A stretch of DNA of 64,000 bases from Burkholderia sp. S171 (lineage in GTDB: Bacteria; Pseudomonadota; Gammaproteobacteria; Burkholderiales; Burkholderiaceae): positions 278,570 through 342,569 of the forward strand of contig NZ_LMUF01000043.1 of NCBI RefSeq assembly GCF_009766085.1, in the 5' to 3' direction. The position numbers were made by a program, and so were the translations under genes. The number at the start of each line of letters is the position of its first letter. The first letter of the stretch is position 1. The notes under the pieces were generated by a model. It ran no database searches, was not told the DNA's origin, and saw only the letters and a program-made list of their open reading frames with translations. Shown piece after piece: positions 26,853 to 35,929 of this stretch.

Positions 26853-28226
26853 ATGAACAATCTTATTACGCGCCGGAAGGTTCTCGGTGGTCTTGTTGCT
26901 GGCTGCATTGCCCCTCTCATCAGTGCATGTGGTGGTGGTAGTAGCGGTACTAGCGGCAGCGCTGTCGACGCTGCCGAAGTCAATGCTCAAAAGAGCTCAA
27001 CGGGTAGCACGACCGCCTTCGCTGTCACATCACCCGCGCAGAATGCCACTGCAGCTTCCACGTTCACCGTGAGCGGTACTGCAGGCACCCAATGGGTCAA
27101 CATCGCGATCTATAGCGGCAGTACAAAGCTCAGCTCTGACGTGGCTCCTTCCGGTGGGAAGTGGAGCGCGTCTGTCAAGATGGGCACGCTAACGGGTGCC
27201 CAGACGCTGACCGTGATGGCCTTCAGTGTCGCGGCAGGGAAGTCAGGCGGTACGTCCACGTCCACCTCTCTGAATCTGACTATCGGTGCGGCAGCACCAG
27301 CGAAGCCCGCTGCGGGCGTCTTACCGTACTTCGGTATCAACGCCCATTACATCCAGGGCGGCCTGTACCAATCAATTCCGCTTGCCCAGCAGGTTTCGCT
27401 GATGACGGCAAACGGGATGGGTACGTGTCGTCAGGACTGCTATGACCAGTCGGGCATGACCGCGCTGGCTAACACGGTGATTCCTGGCATGAAGGGCATT
27501 ACCGTGTTGCCGGTCGTCGCCGCTACTCCCACGGGTTCCTCGGTCTCCAGCGCCTATACCCAGGGCTACCAGTTGGGCGTTGCAGCAGCGAACACCTTTG
27601 CTGGCCTCGTGCCCGTGATCGAGATGGGCAATGAGTACGATGAAGCCTGCGTGAACAACAACGTCGATGGCACCGTTCCGTCGAACTTCAATTCCAGCGC
27701 TCCGCTGTACGTCGCCTATCAGGCTGGCCTTTGCAACGGTTTCCGAAGCGTCGACACCACTGGCAAGACCAAGGTGATGCTGGGTGGTATTGCCTATATC
27801 CATTTCGGTTTCCTCGAAATGATAGTGAAGAACATCCAGCCGAATGGTTCGGCTATGTCGACAGCAGCAGCAACTTTCGACATGATCGCGTGGCACTACT
27901 ACTACACCGGTGGCAACATGGAATCGGTGAGTGGGTTGAGCGGCACGTACAACATATTCACGTCCATCGCGCAGATCAGCACGAAGCCTCTGTACTTCTC
28001 CGAGTGCGGTATGGGCCAGTCGTCAGCGTCGACTTCGACCAGTACCGGCGCGGCATACATCAACCAGGCAATGGCACAGATGGTGGCGCAGCCTCAGGTG
28101 GTCGGGTTCAACTTTTACGAGTTGTACGACGGCACGGATGGCTACGGCCTCTATAACAATAGCGGGGCAGCCTATGGCTGGCGGTCGACGCTGAGTTCGT
28201 TCATTTCAGCGAATGCCAAGGCCTGA
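26853..28226 (+). CDS. Lipoprotein glycoside hydrolase (clan GH-A-like) with N-terminal Ig-like domain
   Basis: 457 residues; AAGGA precedes ATG 26853. A twin-arginine-like TRRKVLGG and a lipobox LISAC (Cys26) indicate a membrane-anchored lipoprotein. Residues about 58-145 form a beta-rich Ig-like module (VTSPAQNATAASTFTVSG). From about 155 a TIM-barrel hydrolase follows, with the putative acid/base Glu261 in EMGNEYDE and nucleophile Glu384 in LYFSECGMG. This matches clan A retaining glycosidases such as GH39/GH5-like exopolysaccharide enzymes. It is a single gene followed by a strong terminator. The substrate is unknown; extracellular polysaccharide is a guess. Confidence 0.8.
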   Translation: MNNLITRRKVLGGLVAGCIAPLISACGGGSSGTSGSAVDAAEVNAQKSSTGSTTAFAVTSPAQNATAASTFTVSGTAGTQWVNIAIYSGSTKLSSDVAPSGGKWSASVKMGTLTGAQTLTVMAFSVAAGKSGGTSTSTSLNLTIGAAAPAKPAAGVLPYFGINAHYIQGGLYQSIPLAQQVSLMTANGMGTCRQDCYDQSGMTALANTVIPGMKGITVLPVVAATPTGSSVSSAYTQGYQLGVAAANTFAGLVPVIEMGNEYDEACVNNNVDGTVPSNFNSSAPLYVAYQAGLCNGFRSVDTTGKTKVMLGGIAYIHFGFLEMIVKNIQPNGSAMSTAAATFDMIAWHYYYTGGNMESVSGLSGTYNIFTSIAQISTKPLYFSECGMGQSSASTSTSTGAAYINQAMAQMVAQPQVVGFNFYELYDGTDGYGLYNNSGAAYGWRSTLSSFISANAKA

Positions 28227-28232
28227 TCATCA

Positions 28233-28256
28233 ATCCGCCTTCGGGCGGATTTTTGC
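28233..28256 (+). terminator. Rho-independent terminator after glycoside hydrolase
   Basis: Perfect 8-bp stem AATCCGCC / GGCGGATT with the stable TTCG loop, followed by a short T-run. It starts six bases after the glycosidase stop. Confidence 0.9.
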
Positions 28257-28499
28257 GTTTGACAGGGCGGCAGCACGGGGCTTTGTTCGGAAGGAGGCAG
28301 TCTTGCGTAGCAGACGCGGTTCGGGTAGAACTGCGCGATCAACAAGAAAGCAGATCGGATTGCCACACAAAGCCATCGTGCTGCCGTGCACGGCGAGGAG
28401 GACGCCGCCTCGCACACACTCAAGCCCAGTATTTCAGCTATGGAAAGCGTCGTCCTCCTGAGCGAGTCTTTTCGGCTTTCACCTACGGGACCACCGCGA

Positions 28500-28709
28500 C
28501 TAGTCGTCGAGACGGATGCCGATTTTTAGCGTCACTTGCCGGTGCGCAACCTTGCCGCCCTCGACATGACCACGCGTTTCAATGACCTGAAACCAGTCAA
28601 TGTTATGCAAGGTCTTGTTGGCTCTCGCCAGAGCGACCGATACCGCGTCGTCACTCGATTGCGTTGACGAACCGGTCAGTTCAATTTGCTTATAGACGTG
28701 ATGGGACAT
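28500..28709 (-). CDS. Dodecin family flavin-binding protein
   Basis: 69 residues, the exact size of dodecins, which assemble as hollow dodecamers and store or buffer flavin. Diagnostic features are the start MSHHVYKQIELTGSS, SSDDAVSVALARANKTL, IDWFQVIETRGHV (including the Trp that stacks on the isoalloxazine ring) and the final beta strand AHRQVTLKIG. It sits 23 bases downstream of the nitroreductase gene, also a flavoprotein, and both read leftward, so they probably form one unit. Confidence 0.93.
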   Translation of the reverse strand: MSHHVYKQIELTGSSTQSSDDAVSVALARANKTLHNIDWFQVIETRGHVEGGKVAHRQVTLKIGIRLDD

Positions 28710-28732
28710 TGGCGTGTTTCTCCTTGTTTAAG

Positions 28733-29329
28733 TCAGGCTGAAAATCGCCCTTCGGTGGCGATTTCGCCCAGGGGTTTGCGCGGGCTCGGGGTTTCTCGCG
28801 CCTGCAACGCTTCCGACAGGGAAGCCTTGTTGCCGAGACGGCCTATCGCGATCCCCGCTTCAATCGTGTAGGCATCCGGAATGTTCAGCTCTGTCCGAAT
28901 TTTGTCTCGCTCGATTCCAGCCAGCCCGTGCGTATGCCATCCGGCCAGACTTGCCTGCAGCGCGAGATAGCCCCACGCGGCGCCGCTGTCGAACGAATGA
29001 CTTTTTGACTGCACTTCATCTGTCGCGCCCGCCGGAACAAACGTACTCTTTGAAAGGACGATGACCAACGCCGCGGCCTCACTTGCCCAGCCGCGATTGA
29101 AGTCGTTCAGGAAGCCCAGAAATTGTTGCCAGTGCTCGCTGTCACGCGTTGCATAGATGAACCGCCATGGCTGTGAGTTATACGACGATGGCGCCCAGCG
29201 GGCAGCCTCGAGAAACGTCAGCAGCGTGGCTTTATCGAGTAGTTCCGGGCTAAAGGCGCGCGGCGACCAGCGATTGACGAATTGCGGATCAATAGGATGA
29301 TCTGCGCTGCGAGGGTTCGGCGTTGTCAT
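28733..29329 (-). CDS. Nitroreductase family protein
   Basis: 198 residues. The FMN-binding nitroreductase fold is shown by NRWSPRAFSPELLDKATL, EAARWAPSSYNSQPWRFIYA and the C-terminal AWGYLALQASLAGWHTHGLAG. It likely acts as an NAD(P)H:FMN-dependent reductase in the cytoplasm. Its co-orientation with dodecin and the nearby FMN-dependent LLM monooxygenase (divergent, 29703) suggest a flavin-related set. The physiological substrate is unknown. Confidence 0.9.
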   Translation of the reverse strand: MTTPNPRSADHPIDPQFVNRWSPRAFSPELLDKATLLTFLEAARWAPSSYNSQPWRFIYATRDSEHWQQFLGFLNDFNRGWASEAAALVIVLSKSTFVPAGATDEVQSKSHSFDSGAAWGYLALQASLAGWHTHGLAGIERDKIRTELNIPDAYTIEAGIAIGRLGNKASLSEALQARETPSPRKPLGEIATEGRFSA

Positions 29330-29702
29330 GATGGGAAGACGCTCACGAGGTAGTCGTTCACAAGAGAGCCGCTAAGGAAACGGCACGGCGAGAAGGGAGT
29401 GGCTCAGCTCGAACCAGCCAGCTACGTGAGCGAGTATAAGAACGGGCCATGACTTGATCTAACAAAAAATCGACCGAACCTTATAGCGACGGCGCGGCTG
29501 CACGATTTCGCGATCGGAGATAAGAGGTAGAGGGACGGGACCGTTCACTGGGGATAGCCCCATCGGAAATGGACTCTCATTCCAATTTTCCTTCTATCGA
29601 TATGCAAACAAACTGGAAGAGCGGCATTGACCGGTGCGATGCGGTCGACGCATGCTTGCAGGTTCTGATTCTTATCTTTCTCAATCTACGTTAGGTCGAC
29701 TG
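29330..29702. promoter_or_regulatory. Divergent intergenic region, nitroreductase / LLM monooxygenase
   Basis: 373 bases containing the promoters of two divergent units. An in-frame extension of the LLM gene back to 29634 lacks family homology. No operator or clear -35/-10 pair was recognised. Confidence 0.3.
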
Positions 29703-30767
29703 ATGCCTTCGTCAACTCCCCGCTTCGGCATTTGGGCGCTGGTGCACGGTAGCCGTGCCGCGCTTCAGGATCCCGATGAACCCTACGATGCCTCATGGTC
29801 TCGCAACCGCGAGCTCATCCTGGAAGCCGAGCGACTAGGTTTCGACTCGACGCTGGTCGCGCAGCATACGATCAATCCTCATGACGAAACGCTGGATCAA
29901 CTGGAAGCCTGGACTGCGTCGGCAGCGTTGGCTGCGCTCACTACGCGCATAGAGATTATCACGGCGATCAAGCCTTATCTCTATCATCCTGTCACCCTGG
30001 CCAAGATGGCCTTGCAGATTGAAGACATCAGCGGTGGGCGCTTCGCCATCAATCTGGTCAACGCATGGAATCGTCCAGAGTTGGCCAAGGCCGGTATCGG
30101 TTTTGCCGAGCACGACGAACGCTACGCGTATGGCCGTGAATGGATTACGGTTGTGAATGACCTGATGCTTGGAAAGCGCACTAATTTCAAGGGACGGTTC
30201 TTCGATGTCGAAGACTATGTCTTGCGCCCGGCCGACCGCTTCCGGGAGAGACCGCGCATCTATGTCGGCGGCGAGTCAGAGCCGGCGAGGGCGCTCGTGG
30301 CTGATCGCGGCGATGTCTGGTTCATCAACGGCCAACCGTTGCCCGATGTGCGTCGGCTGATCGAAGACGTGGGAGGGCGTGCGCGTACGGGGCCGCCATT
30401 GCGCTTCGGATTGTCTGCCTTCGTGATTGCGCGGCCAACGGACGGGCAGGCGCAGGAGCATCTCGATCACCTGTTCGCGCTTGCCGCGAAGGATGCTCCC
30501 TTGCGCGCAGTGCAGAAGGAAAATAGTGATCCAAAGGTGGTCATGCACCAGACGTTCGCGAAGTCAGCGCGCGTCGGATCGAATGGCGGAACTGCCGCGG
30601 GACTGGTCGGCAGTTACGAAACGGTAGCACGGCGTATTGTCGAGTTTCATCGAGAGGGAATTGAATTGTTCATGCTGCAGTTTCAACCGTTTGAAGCGGA
30701 TATGAAGCAATTCGCGCAAGAGGTCATACCGCTCGTTCGTGAGCTGAGATCCCGGGACGATAAGTGA
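29703..30767 (+). CDS. LLM-class flavin-dependent oxidoreductase (SsuD/SfnG-like)
   Basis: 354 residues from ATG 29703, the first start that keeps family homology (PRFGIWALVHGSRAAL). Luciferase-like TIM barrel features are visible: LEAERLGFDSTLVAQHT, ALAALTTRIEIITAIKPYLYHP, DISGGRFAINLVNAWNRPE and PRIYVGGESEPAR. Length and motifs match FMNH2-dependent alkanesulfonate or dimethylsulfone monooxygenases. A reductase partner is needed; the divergent nitroreductase is a possible but unproven source of reduced flavin. Confidence 0.88.
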   Translation: MPSSTPRFGIWALVHGSRAALQDPDEPYDASWSRNRELILEAERLGFDSTLVAQHTINPHDETLDQLEAWTASAALAALTTRIEIITAIKPYLYHPVTLAKMALQIEDISGGRFAINLVNAWNRPELAKAGIGFAEHDERYAYGREWITVVNDLMLGKRTNFKGRFFDVEDYVLRPADRFRERPRIYVGGESEPARALVADRGDVWFINGQPLPDVRRLIEDVGGRARTGPPLRFGLSAFVIARPTDGQAQEHLDHLFALAAKDAPLRAVQKENSDPKVVMHQTFAKSARVGSNGGTAAGLVGSYETVARRIVEFHREGIELFMLQFQPFEADMKQFAQEVIPLVRELRSRDDK

Positions 30768-30968
30768 GAAGGGTAGGACTCGTCGGTCTTAGCCGCTGCC
30801 CTGCTTGAGTCAAAAGCGGCCACCGCATTTGCTATCACGAATATGTCATTTGACATCTTTGCTCGTGGCACCAAGAATGGGTTTCATGTTGCGACGCACC
30901 ACGTTCGCACCATGTTTTCGAATTTGCTACCCGTGCCCGCAAGTGTCCGTCTACCCAGGAGCATAGAG

Positions 30969-31538
30969 ATGACCCAGTTTTCTCCGGAACAGTTCGCCGC
31001 AGCACAAAAAAGCCATGTCGACACATTCTTCAGCCTGACGAGCAAGGTGTTTGAGGGCGTTGAAAAGCTGACCGTCCTGAATCTCCAGGCCGCAAAGTCG
31101 ATATTTGCCGAAACGCAGGAAACTGCGCAGAAGACGTTGTCCGGGAAAGACCCGCAGGATCTGCTCAAGCTTCAGAATGCCTTCGCGCAACCGGCTACCG
31201 AAAAGGCCCAGGCATACGGTCGTCATGTGTATGAGATCCTGACCAGCACTCAGGCGGAATTTCTCAAGGTTGCCGAAGCGCAGTTTGCCGAAAACAGCCA
31301 TAGCGCGCAGACCTTCATCGACGATGTGACAAAGAACGCGCCAGCGGGCTCGGAAACAGCAGTTGCGCTGCTGAAGTCGACGATCAGCGCCGCCAACACG
31401 ACCTACGATACGGTTCACAAGGCAACGAAGCAGGCCGTCGAAATTGCTGAAAGCAGTTTCGACGCAGCAACGGCTGCCACGTCGAAGGCCGGTAAGGAAA
31501 CAGCCACGCAGGCATCGCGAGCCACCAAGGCCGCCTAA
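30969..31538 (+). CDS. phaP: Phasin family protein (PHA granule-associated)
   Basis: 189 residues from ATG 30969, preceded by AGGAG at 30958-30962. Phasin_2-type sequence: FSPEQFAAAQKSHVDTFFSL, FEGVEKLTVLNLQAAK, and an alanine/threonine-rich amphipathic helical body with a Lys-rich tail typical of Burkholderia phasins. It coats polyhydroxyalkanoate granules. A frame beginning at 30843 adds unrelated residues. It is monocistronic. Burkholderia genomes usually carry several phasin paralogues. Confidence 0.92.
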   Translation: MTQFSPEQFAAAQKSHVDTFFSLTSKVFEGVEKLTVLNLQAAKSIFAETQETAQKTLSGKDPQDLLKLQNAFAQPATEKAQAYGRHVYEILTSTQAEFLKVAEAQFAENSHSAQTFIDDVTKNAPAGSETAVALLKSTISAANTTYDTVHKATKQAVEIAESSFDAATAATSKAGKETATQASRATKAA

Positions 31539-31569
31539 CACAGCAAGACGGCGTACCGCGCCGTGCTGC

Positions 31570-31596
31570 ACCGACCGGAGGTACTTTCCGGTCGGT
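31570..31596 (+). terminator. Hairpin downstream of phasin gene
   Basis: Near-perfect stem ACCGACCGGA / TCCGGTCGGT with a short loop begins about 30 bases after the phasin stop. There is no T-run, so it may stabilise the 3' end rather than terminate. Confidence 0.4.
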
Positions 31597-31794
31597 CACG
31601 AAGGGCTCGGCTTGTTGCCATGTCCGATCTCGCCGCTGTTCCCGATGAAGTCAAGACAGCCGGAATCCATAAGAAACCCCTGTACGTTCTCGGCGCTGTC
31701 CGTGTACTGCGTATCAGCATTGATCATAAGTCGCTTTGAGCGCATTTGACGCGCAACTACCATGCTTAGGATTCCATCTTAGTCAGGATAGTCA

Positions 31795-32136
31795 ATGAAA
31801 CTCACGCAGGTTACCCTTCTTGATCGCATGCAGATTGGTCGCGACTACAACCCGACCTATCTGGCGCAATATTTTGATGTAACAACAGCGATCCTGCGCG
31901 ACGCGCTCTGCGCGCTTGCGCAAGAGGGGTTCGTAAAAATGATTAATAAAGACGATGGAAAAATTGTGTTTCGCAGGGTAAAGGATGGCTTTCCCGTACA
32001 AGGTGACAATCCCACCGAACAGATCAGGAGTGTCGCGACTTTCCCCGTTACGCGCCGCTTGACCGGTATTCTCAGCGACTACGGTGCGTCGTTGGCAAGC
32101 GTTCGAGATCTCGCGCTATCGACACGAAGGGCCTAG
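31795..32136 (+). CDS. Small putative winged-helix DNA-binding protein
   Basis: 113 residues from ATG 31795. I do not recognise the family. The N-terminal 60 residues look like a winged helix: LLDRMQIGRDYNPTYLAQYF, then TTAILRDALCALAQEGFVKM, then a wing DGKIVFRRVKDG. This is the order of a helix-turn-helix followed by a beta-hairpin. The remainder is basic. Codon use matches its neighbours. The nearest genes are the phasin upstream and the DUF4865 gene 54 bases downstream, with which it may be co-transcribed. Confidence 0.65.
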   Translation: MKLTQVTLLDRMQIGRDYNPTYLAQYFDVTTAILRDALCALAQEGFVKMINKDDGKIVFRRVKDGFPVQGDNPTEQIRSVATFPVTRRLTGILSDYGASLASVRDLALSTRRA

Positions 32137-32190
32137 TTTTGCATATAGGCTCGATCTCATAGTAAAGTATTTTCTTAGCGAGCTTTAGCC

Positions 32191-32760
32191 ATGATCATCG
32201 CGCACTATTCCCATCGCTTGCCGGCCAACTACGATACCGGACTGATTCGCACCCGGGCGCAGGAACGGGGTCCTCTTTGGGACGAGGTTCCGGAGCTTTA
32301 CTTCAAGGCTTTTCTGCTGCGGGAAGAGGGGCGTTACGGCGCCATCGCGAATAGTTATTCGTCGCTGTATCTGTGGCGCCATGATGAGGCATTTCGTGAT
32401 TTCCTGATGAGCGGCCGTTACAAGGTCGTGACAGACGCTTTCGGGCGAGCAGATATTCAGACGCGGTTTGCGCTCGACGCGCGCAAGGGGCAAGCACATC
32501 ACGCGCGTTTCGTTGCCAGGGAGGATCTGAACATTCCCTTGGACGCAGACCTGACGGCTGCATTCGCCAGCGAGATCGAGCGGAACCGCGAATTGGCCGA
32601 GCGATCCACAACGGTCGCCGCCGCGGTTGGCGTAGACACTCAAAGCTGGACATTCACGCGCATCGTGCTTTCGGAAAATGAACCAACTGGCAGCGAGCCC
32701 GGCACGAGCTATGAGATCTTGCACCTCGCCAAGCCGCTTCTTGAGACGCTGCCTCTATAA
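32191..32760 (+). CDS. DUF4865 family protein
   Basis: 189 residues. The start MIIAHYSHRLPANYDTGLI, the FKAFLLREEG and SSLYLWRHDEAFRDFL segments match DUF4865, a family of unknown function related to alpha/beta-barrel dimer enzymes. No catalytic motif is known. It follows the small winged-helix gene and precedes a 304-base gap before the NCS2 permease. Confidence 0.8.
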   Translation: MIIAHYSHRLPANYDTGLIRTRAQERGPLWDEVPELYFKAFLLREEGRYGAIANSYSSLYLWRHDEAFRDFLMSGRYKVVTDAFGRADIQTRFALDARKGQAHHARFVAREDLNIPLDADLTAAFASEIERNRELAERSTTVAAAVGVDTQSWTFTRIVLSENEPTGSEPGTSYEILHLAKPLLETLPL

Positions 32761-33064
32761 AGCGCCGCATAGAAAAGAGACGGTCGGCACCCTGTGGCAC
32801 GCTCGTTAGCCAGCTTACGAAAATAGTGCACCGCGCACCGACTCCGGCCGCGCTTGCACAAAAAAATCTCCCGCAGCACCACTGCGCGGCATCGAATCCG
32901 CCTATTCCAGCAGAAAAGCCGTGCATTTGCCTGGTCTGCTTTTTGCCTTAGTGATTCCAACTTGAATACAAGATGGAATTCAAGACAATCCAGTCGAAAT
33001 TCTCTATGACGACGCGCCTGGCGCTTGCCTGACTGCGCGCCCGTCATCATCGGGAGCGAAACAA

Positions 33065-34423
33065 GTGTCTACTCAAGCCGCAGTTCATCCGGTCGATGAA
33101 GTCTTGCCGTTTCCCCTTCTATTCGTGTTAGGACTACAGCATGTATTGGTGATGTACGCGAATGCCGTTGCGGTACCGCTGATTCTGGGAGGTGCGCTAC
33201 ATCTACCGAAAGAACAGATAGCAATGCTGATCAATGCCGATTTATTCGCGTGTGGTATTGCGACTTTGATTCAGACGATTGGCTTCGGCCCCCTCGGCAT
33301 TCGCTTGCCGATCATCATGGGCGTGACGGCCGTTGCGATCTCGCCAATGTTGGCGATGGCGGCCATGCCGGGGGTGGGGCTGAATGGAATCTATGGCGCG
33401 GTTCTGGTCGGTGGCCTTTATGCATTGTTGGTGGCGCCTTTAATCAAATATGTTTTGCGATTCTTTCCTGCCGTGGTGACCGGCACGATCATCACCATGA
33501 TCGGCGTGTCACTGATGCGCGTCGGCGTCGCCTGGGCAGGGGGCGGAGCGGGTGCCGCCGACTTCGGCGCAGCCGGTTATATCGGCATGGCTGCCCTGGT
33601 GCTTGGGGTGATTCTTTTGGTGATCAAATTTGGCCGCGGTTTCCTGGGGAATATGGCGGTGCTGCTGGGTATCTCGGTCGGCTACCTGGTGGCAATCTCA
33701 CTGGGCTGGACCGACTTCTCCGGCTTGTCCGCCCAACCCTGGGTCCGTGTCGTGTTGCCCTTGCAATTCGGCTTGCCGACCTTCTCGCTGGTGCCTTGCC
33801 TGACCATGTGCCTGGTGATGACGATCGTGTTCATCGAGGCGACCGGCATGTTCCTGGCGATGGGCGCGATGACCGGCCGCGCTGTGGGCGCGGAGCAGAT
33901 CAAACGGGGCTTGCGCGCCGACGCCGTGGGAACGCTAATTGGCGGCTTGTTCAATACCTTTCCCTATGTTTCCTATTCGCAGAACATCGGTCTGGTAGGG
34001 GTAACGGGTGTCTATAGCCGCTGGGTCTGCGTAACGGGCGGCGTGATCATGCTGTTTCTCGGGCTGGTGCCGAAGCTTGCCTATGTTGTTGCTTCAGTGC
34101 CGCAGGCCGTGTTGGGAGGCGCGGCCTTTGTCATGTTCGGCATGGTGTCGGCAACCGGCATCAAGATTTTGTCAAACGTCGACTACGCGACGCAGCGGCA
34201 CAATGTGCTGGTCATCGCGATCTCGATCGGATTCGGGATGATCCCGATTATCTCGCCCACTTTCTTTCACATCATGCCGCAAGTCTTGCGGCCGATTTTC
34301 ACCGATCCCATCATGATGACGTCTATCACGGCGGTAGCATTGAACGCCTATTTCAATCGTACTTCCGGTGCGGCGGCGAGCCAGGATGCAATGCTCGCGG
34401 CGCAACAGGCCGAAACGCTGTAA
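33065..34423 (+). CDS. NCS2 nucleobase:cation symporter (xanthine/uracil permease family)
   Basis: 452 residues starting at GTG 33065 with GGGAGC about ten bases upstream. There are about 12-14 hydrophobic helices. The early motif LGLQHVLVMYANAVAVPLI and the NCS2 signature QNIGLVGVTGVYSRW are intact, as is the helix 8 region with IVFIEATGMFLAMG. It imports a nucleobase or related compound with protons. No purine or pyrimidine catabolic gene is adjacent, so the ligand is open. Confidence 0.93.
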   Translation: MSTQAAVHPVDEVLPFPLLFVLGLQHVLVMYANAVAVPLILGGALHLPKEQIAMLINADLFACGIATLIQTIGFGPLGIRLPIIMGVTAVAISPMLAMAAMPGVGLNGIYGAVLVGGLYALLVAPLIKYVLRFFPAVVTGTIITMIGVSLMRVGVAWAGGGAGAADFGAAGYIGMAALVLGVILLVIKFGRGFLGNMAVLLGISVGYLVAISLGWTDFSGLSAQPWVRVVLPLQFGLPTFSLVPCLTMCLVMTIVFIEATGMFLAMGAMTGRAVGAEQIKRGLRADAVGTLIGGLFNTFPYVSYSQNIGLVGVTGVYSRWVCVTGGVIMLFLGLVPKLAYVVASVPQAVLGGAAFVMFGMVSATGIKILSNVDYATQRHNVLVIAISIGFGMIPIISPTFFHIMPQVLRPIFTDPIMMTSITAVALNAYFNRTSGAAASQDAMLAAQQAETL

Positions 34424-34627
34424 GCGAGTCTTTGAGCGAGGTGCTAACCGTCAGGCAGTGGCAAGCAGTCTCTCGAAGATCCCATTAGACTGATCACTCG
34501 CGCGACGGCCGACTCCGGCGTTCCCGTTAGCGTAGTCTGTGTCGCGCGATTTCACATGGTGCTACTTCGATGACCGTGCCTTCTTCGGCAAGGGCGTCAT
34601 TTCCCCCTGACGAAAGGAGCGAATCGC

Positions 34628-35599
34628 ATGTCACATTCCGCCGTCGCGAGCATTGCGGTGCTCGACGACTATCAGCAGGTTGCCAGTGGGCTCGCTGACT
34701 GGACCCGTCTCGCGCCTCAAGCACAGCCGGTTTTCTTTCACGACCATGTCGCCGATCCTGATTCGCTCGCCGTGCGCCTCGCGCCTTTCGATGCGGTCGT
34801 GCTTATGCGCGAGCGCACCCGCCTGGACGCCGCACTGCTTGCGCGTCTGCCACGGCTCAAGCTGATCGTGACCGTCGGCATGTGGAACGCGGCGATTGAT
34901 CTGCACGCCGCCCGCAAGCAGCAGGTCGTTGTGTCGGGCACGACCGGCGGTGACCCTGCAGCTACGCCGGCGCTTACATGGGCGTTGGTCCTCGCCATCA
35001 CGCGCAACCTGCATGCAGAAGCCTCATCGGTGCGCGCGGGTGGCTGGCAAGTTGGCCTCGGCGTAGACGTGAACGGCAAGACACTTGGGCTGTTGGGACT
35101 CGGCAAAATCGGGCAGGCGGTCGCGCGCATGGGTCAGGCATTCGGCATGCGCACGATCGCCTGGAGCCAGAACCTGACGGCCGAGGTGGCCGCTGAACAC
35201 GGCGTTGAACGCGTCGACAAGGATCAGTTATTTTGCGATGCGGATGTGCTCTCCGTTCATCTGAAACTTGGCGAGCGTACCCTCGGGATCGTCGGCGAGC
35301 GTGAACTGGCGCTGATGAAGCGGAGCGCCTATCTGGTCAACACTTCGCGTGGCCCGATCATCTCCGAACCGGCGTTGATTGCGGCATTGCAGGCACGTCG
35401 CATTGCCGGCGCGGCACTCGACGTGTTCGATGAAGAACCGCTCGCGCCCGGACATCCGTTCCGGTTCCTGCCCAACGTGCTGGCGACGCCGCATATCGGC
35501 TATGTCACCGAAAACACTTACCGCACCGCCTATCCACAGATCGTTGAAGCGATCCGGGCCTGGCTTGACGGTGCGCCGATTCGCGAATTGCCGCTTTGA
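34628..35599 (+). CDS. D-2-hydroxyacid dehydrogenase family protein
   Basis: 323 residues; AAAGGAGC precedes ATG 34628. The NAD-binding motif GLLGLGKIGQAVARMGQ and the catalytic set (Arg in VNTSRGP, Glu in DVFDEEPL, His in ATPHIGYVT) are present. It belongs to the phosphoglycerate/glycerate dehydrogenase superfamily; the lack of ACT domains rules out a standard SerA. Another, divergent family member lies at 35930 on the opposite strand. Confidence 0.9.
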   Translation: MSHSAVASIAVLDDYQQVASGLADWTRLAPQAQPVFFHDHVADPDSLAVRLAPFDAVVLMRERTRLDAALLARLPRLKLIVTVGMWNAAIDLHAARKQQVVVSGTTGGDPAATPALTWALVLAITRNLHAEASSVRAGGWQVGLGVDVNGKTLGLLGLGKIGQAVARMGQAFGMRTIAWSQNLTAEVAAEHGVERVDKDQLFCDADVLSVHLKLGERTLGIVGERELALMKRSAYLVNTSRGPIISEPALIAALQARRIAGAALDVFDEEPLAPGHPFRFLPNVLATPHIGYVTENTYRTAYPQIVEAIRAWLDGAPIRELPL

Positions 35600-35766
35600 A
35601 CGTTGTGGTTTCGGACGGGGTCAGCGCTAGGATGCGCTGACCCGTGACGGGCGTCAGGTCGGTTTCGCTTGGTATAGCTGTGTGACTTGCCCGGCAGAGC
35701 AGGATTAGCCGAACGACCGCGCGCCGGGTCGGCTGCATCAGGCAATGCGCAGCCGTGTTCCCATGA

Positions 35767-35905
35767 TCATGTTTGCTGTGTAAGAACGGAAACGAAACTC
35801 GCGATTTCGGGCTTCTTCGGCCGGTTGAAGATGTCATCTGGCAAGCCCGATTCAATCACGCTGCCACCGCTCAGGAAAACGACCTCGCGAGCAATCGATG
35901 CGGCC
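35767..35905 (-). pseudogene. C-terminal remnant of an amino-acid ABC transporter ATPase
   Basis: Minus-strand reading ends at TGA (35769-35767). It gives the typical tail of a GlnQ/HisP-type ATPase: AREVVFLSGGSVIESG, then PDDIFNRPKKPEIASFVSVL. Family members read roughly FAREVADRVVFMDGG at this point, so a few residues appear deleted. An in-frame stop closes it about 46 codons upstream and no Walker motifs remain. It is a leftover of a deleted transporter. Confidence 0.7.
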
Positions 35906-35929
35906 GGACGTAGATTTGTCTAAGTGCGC

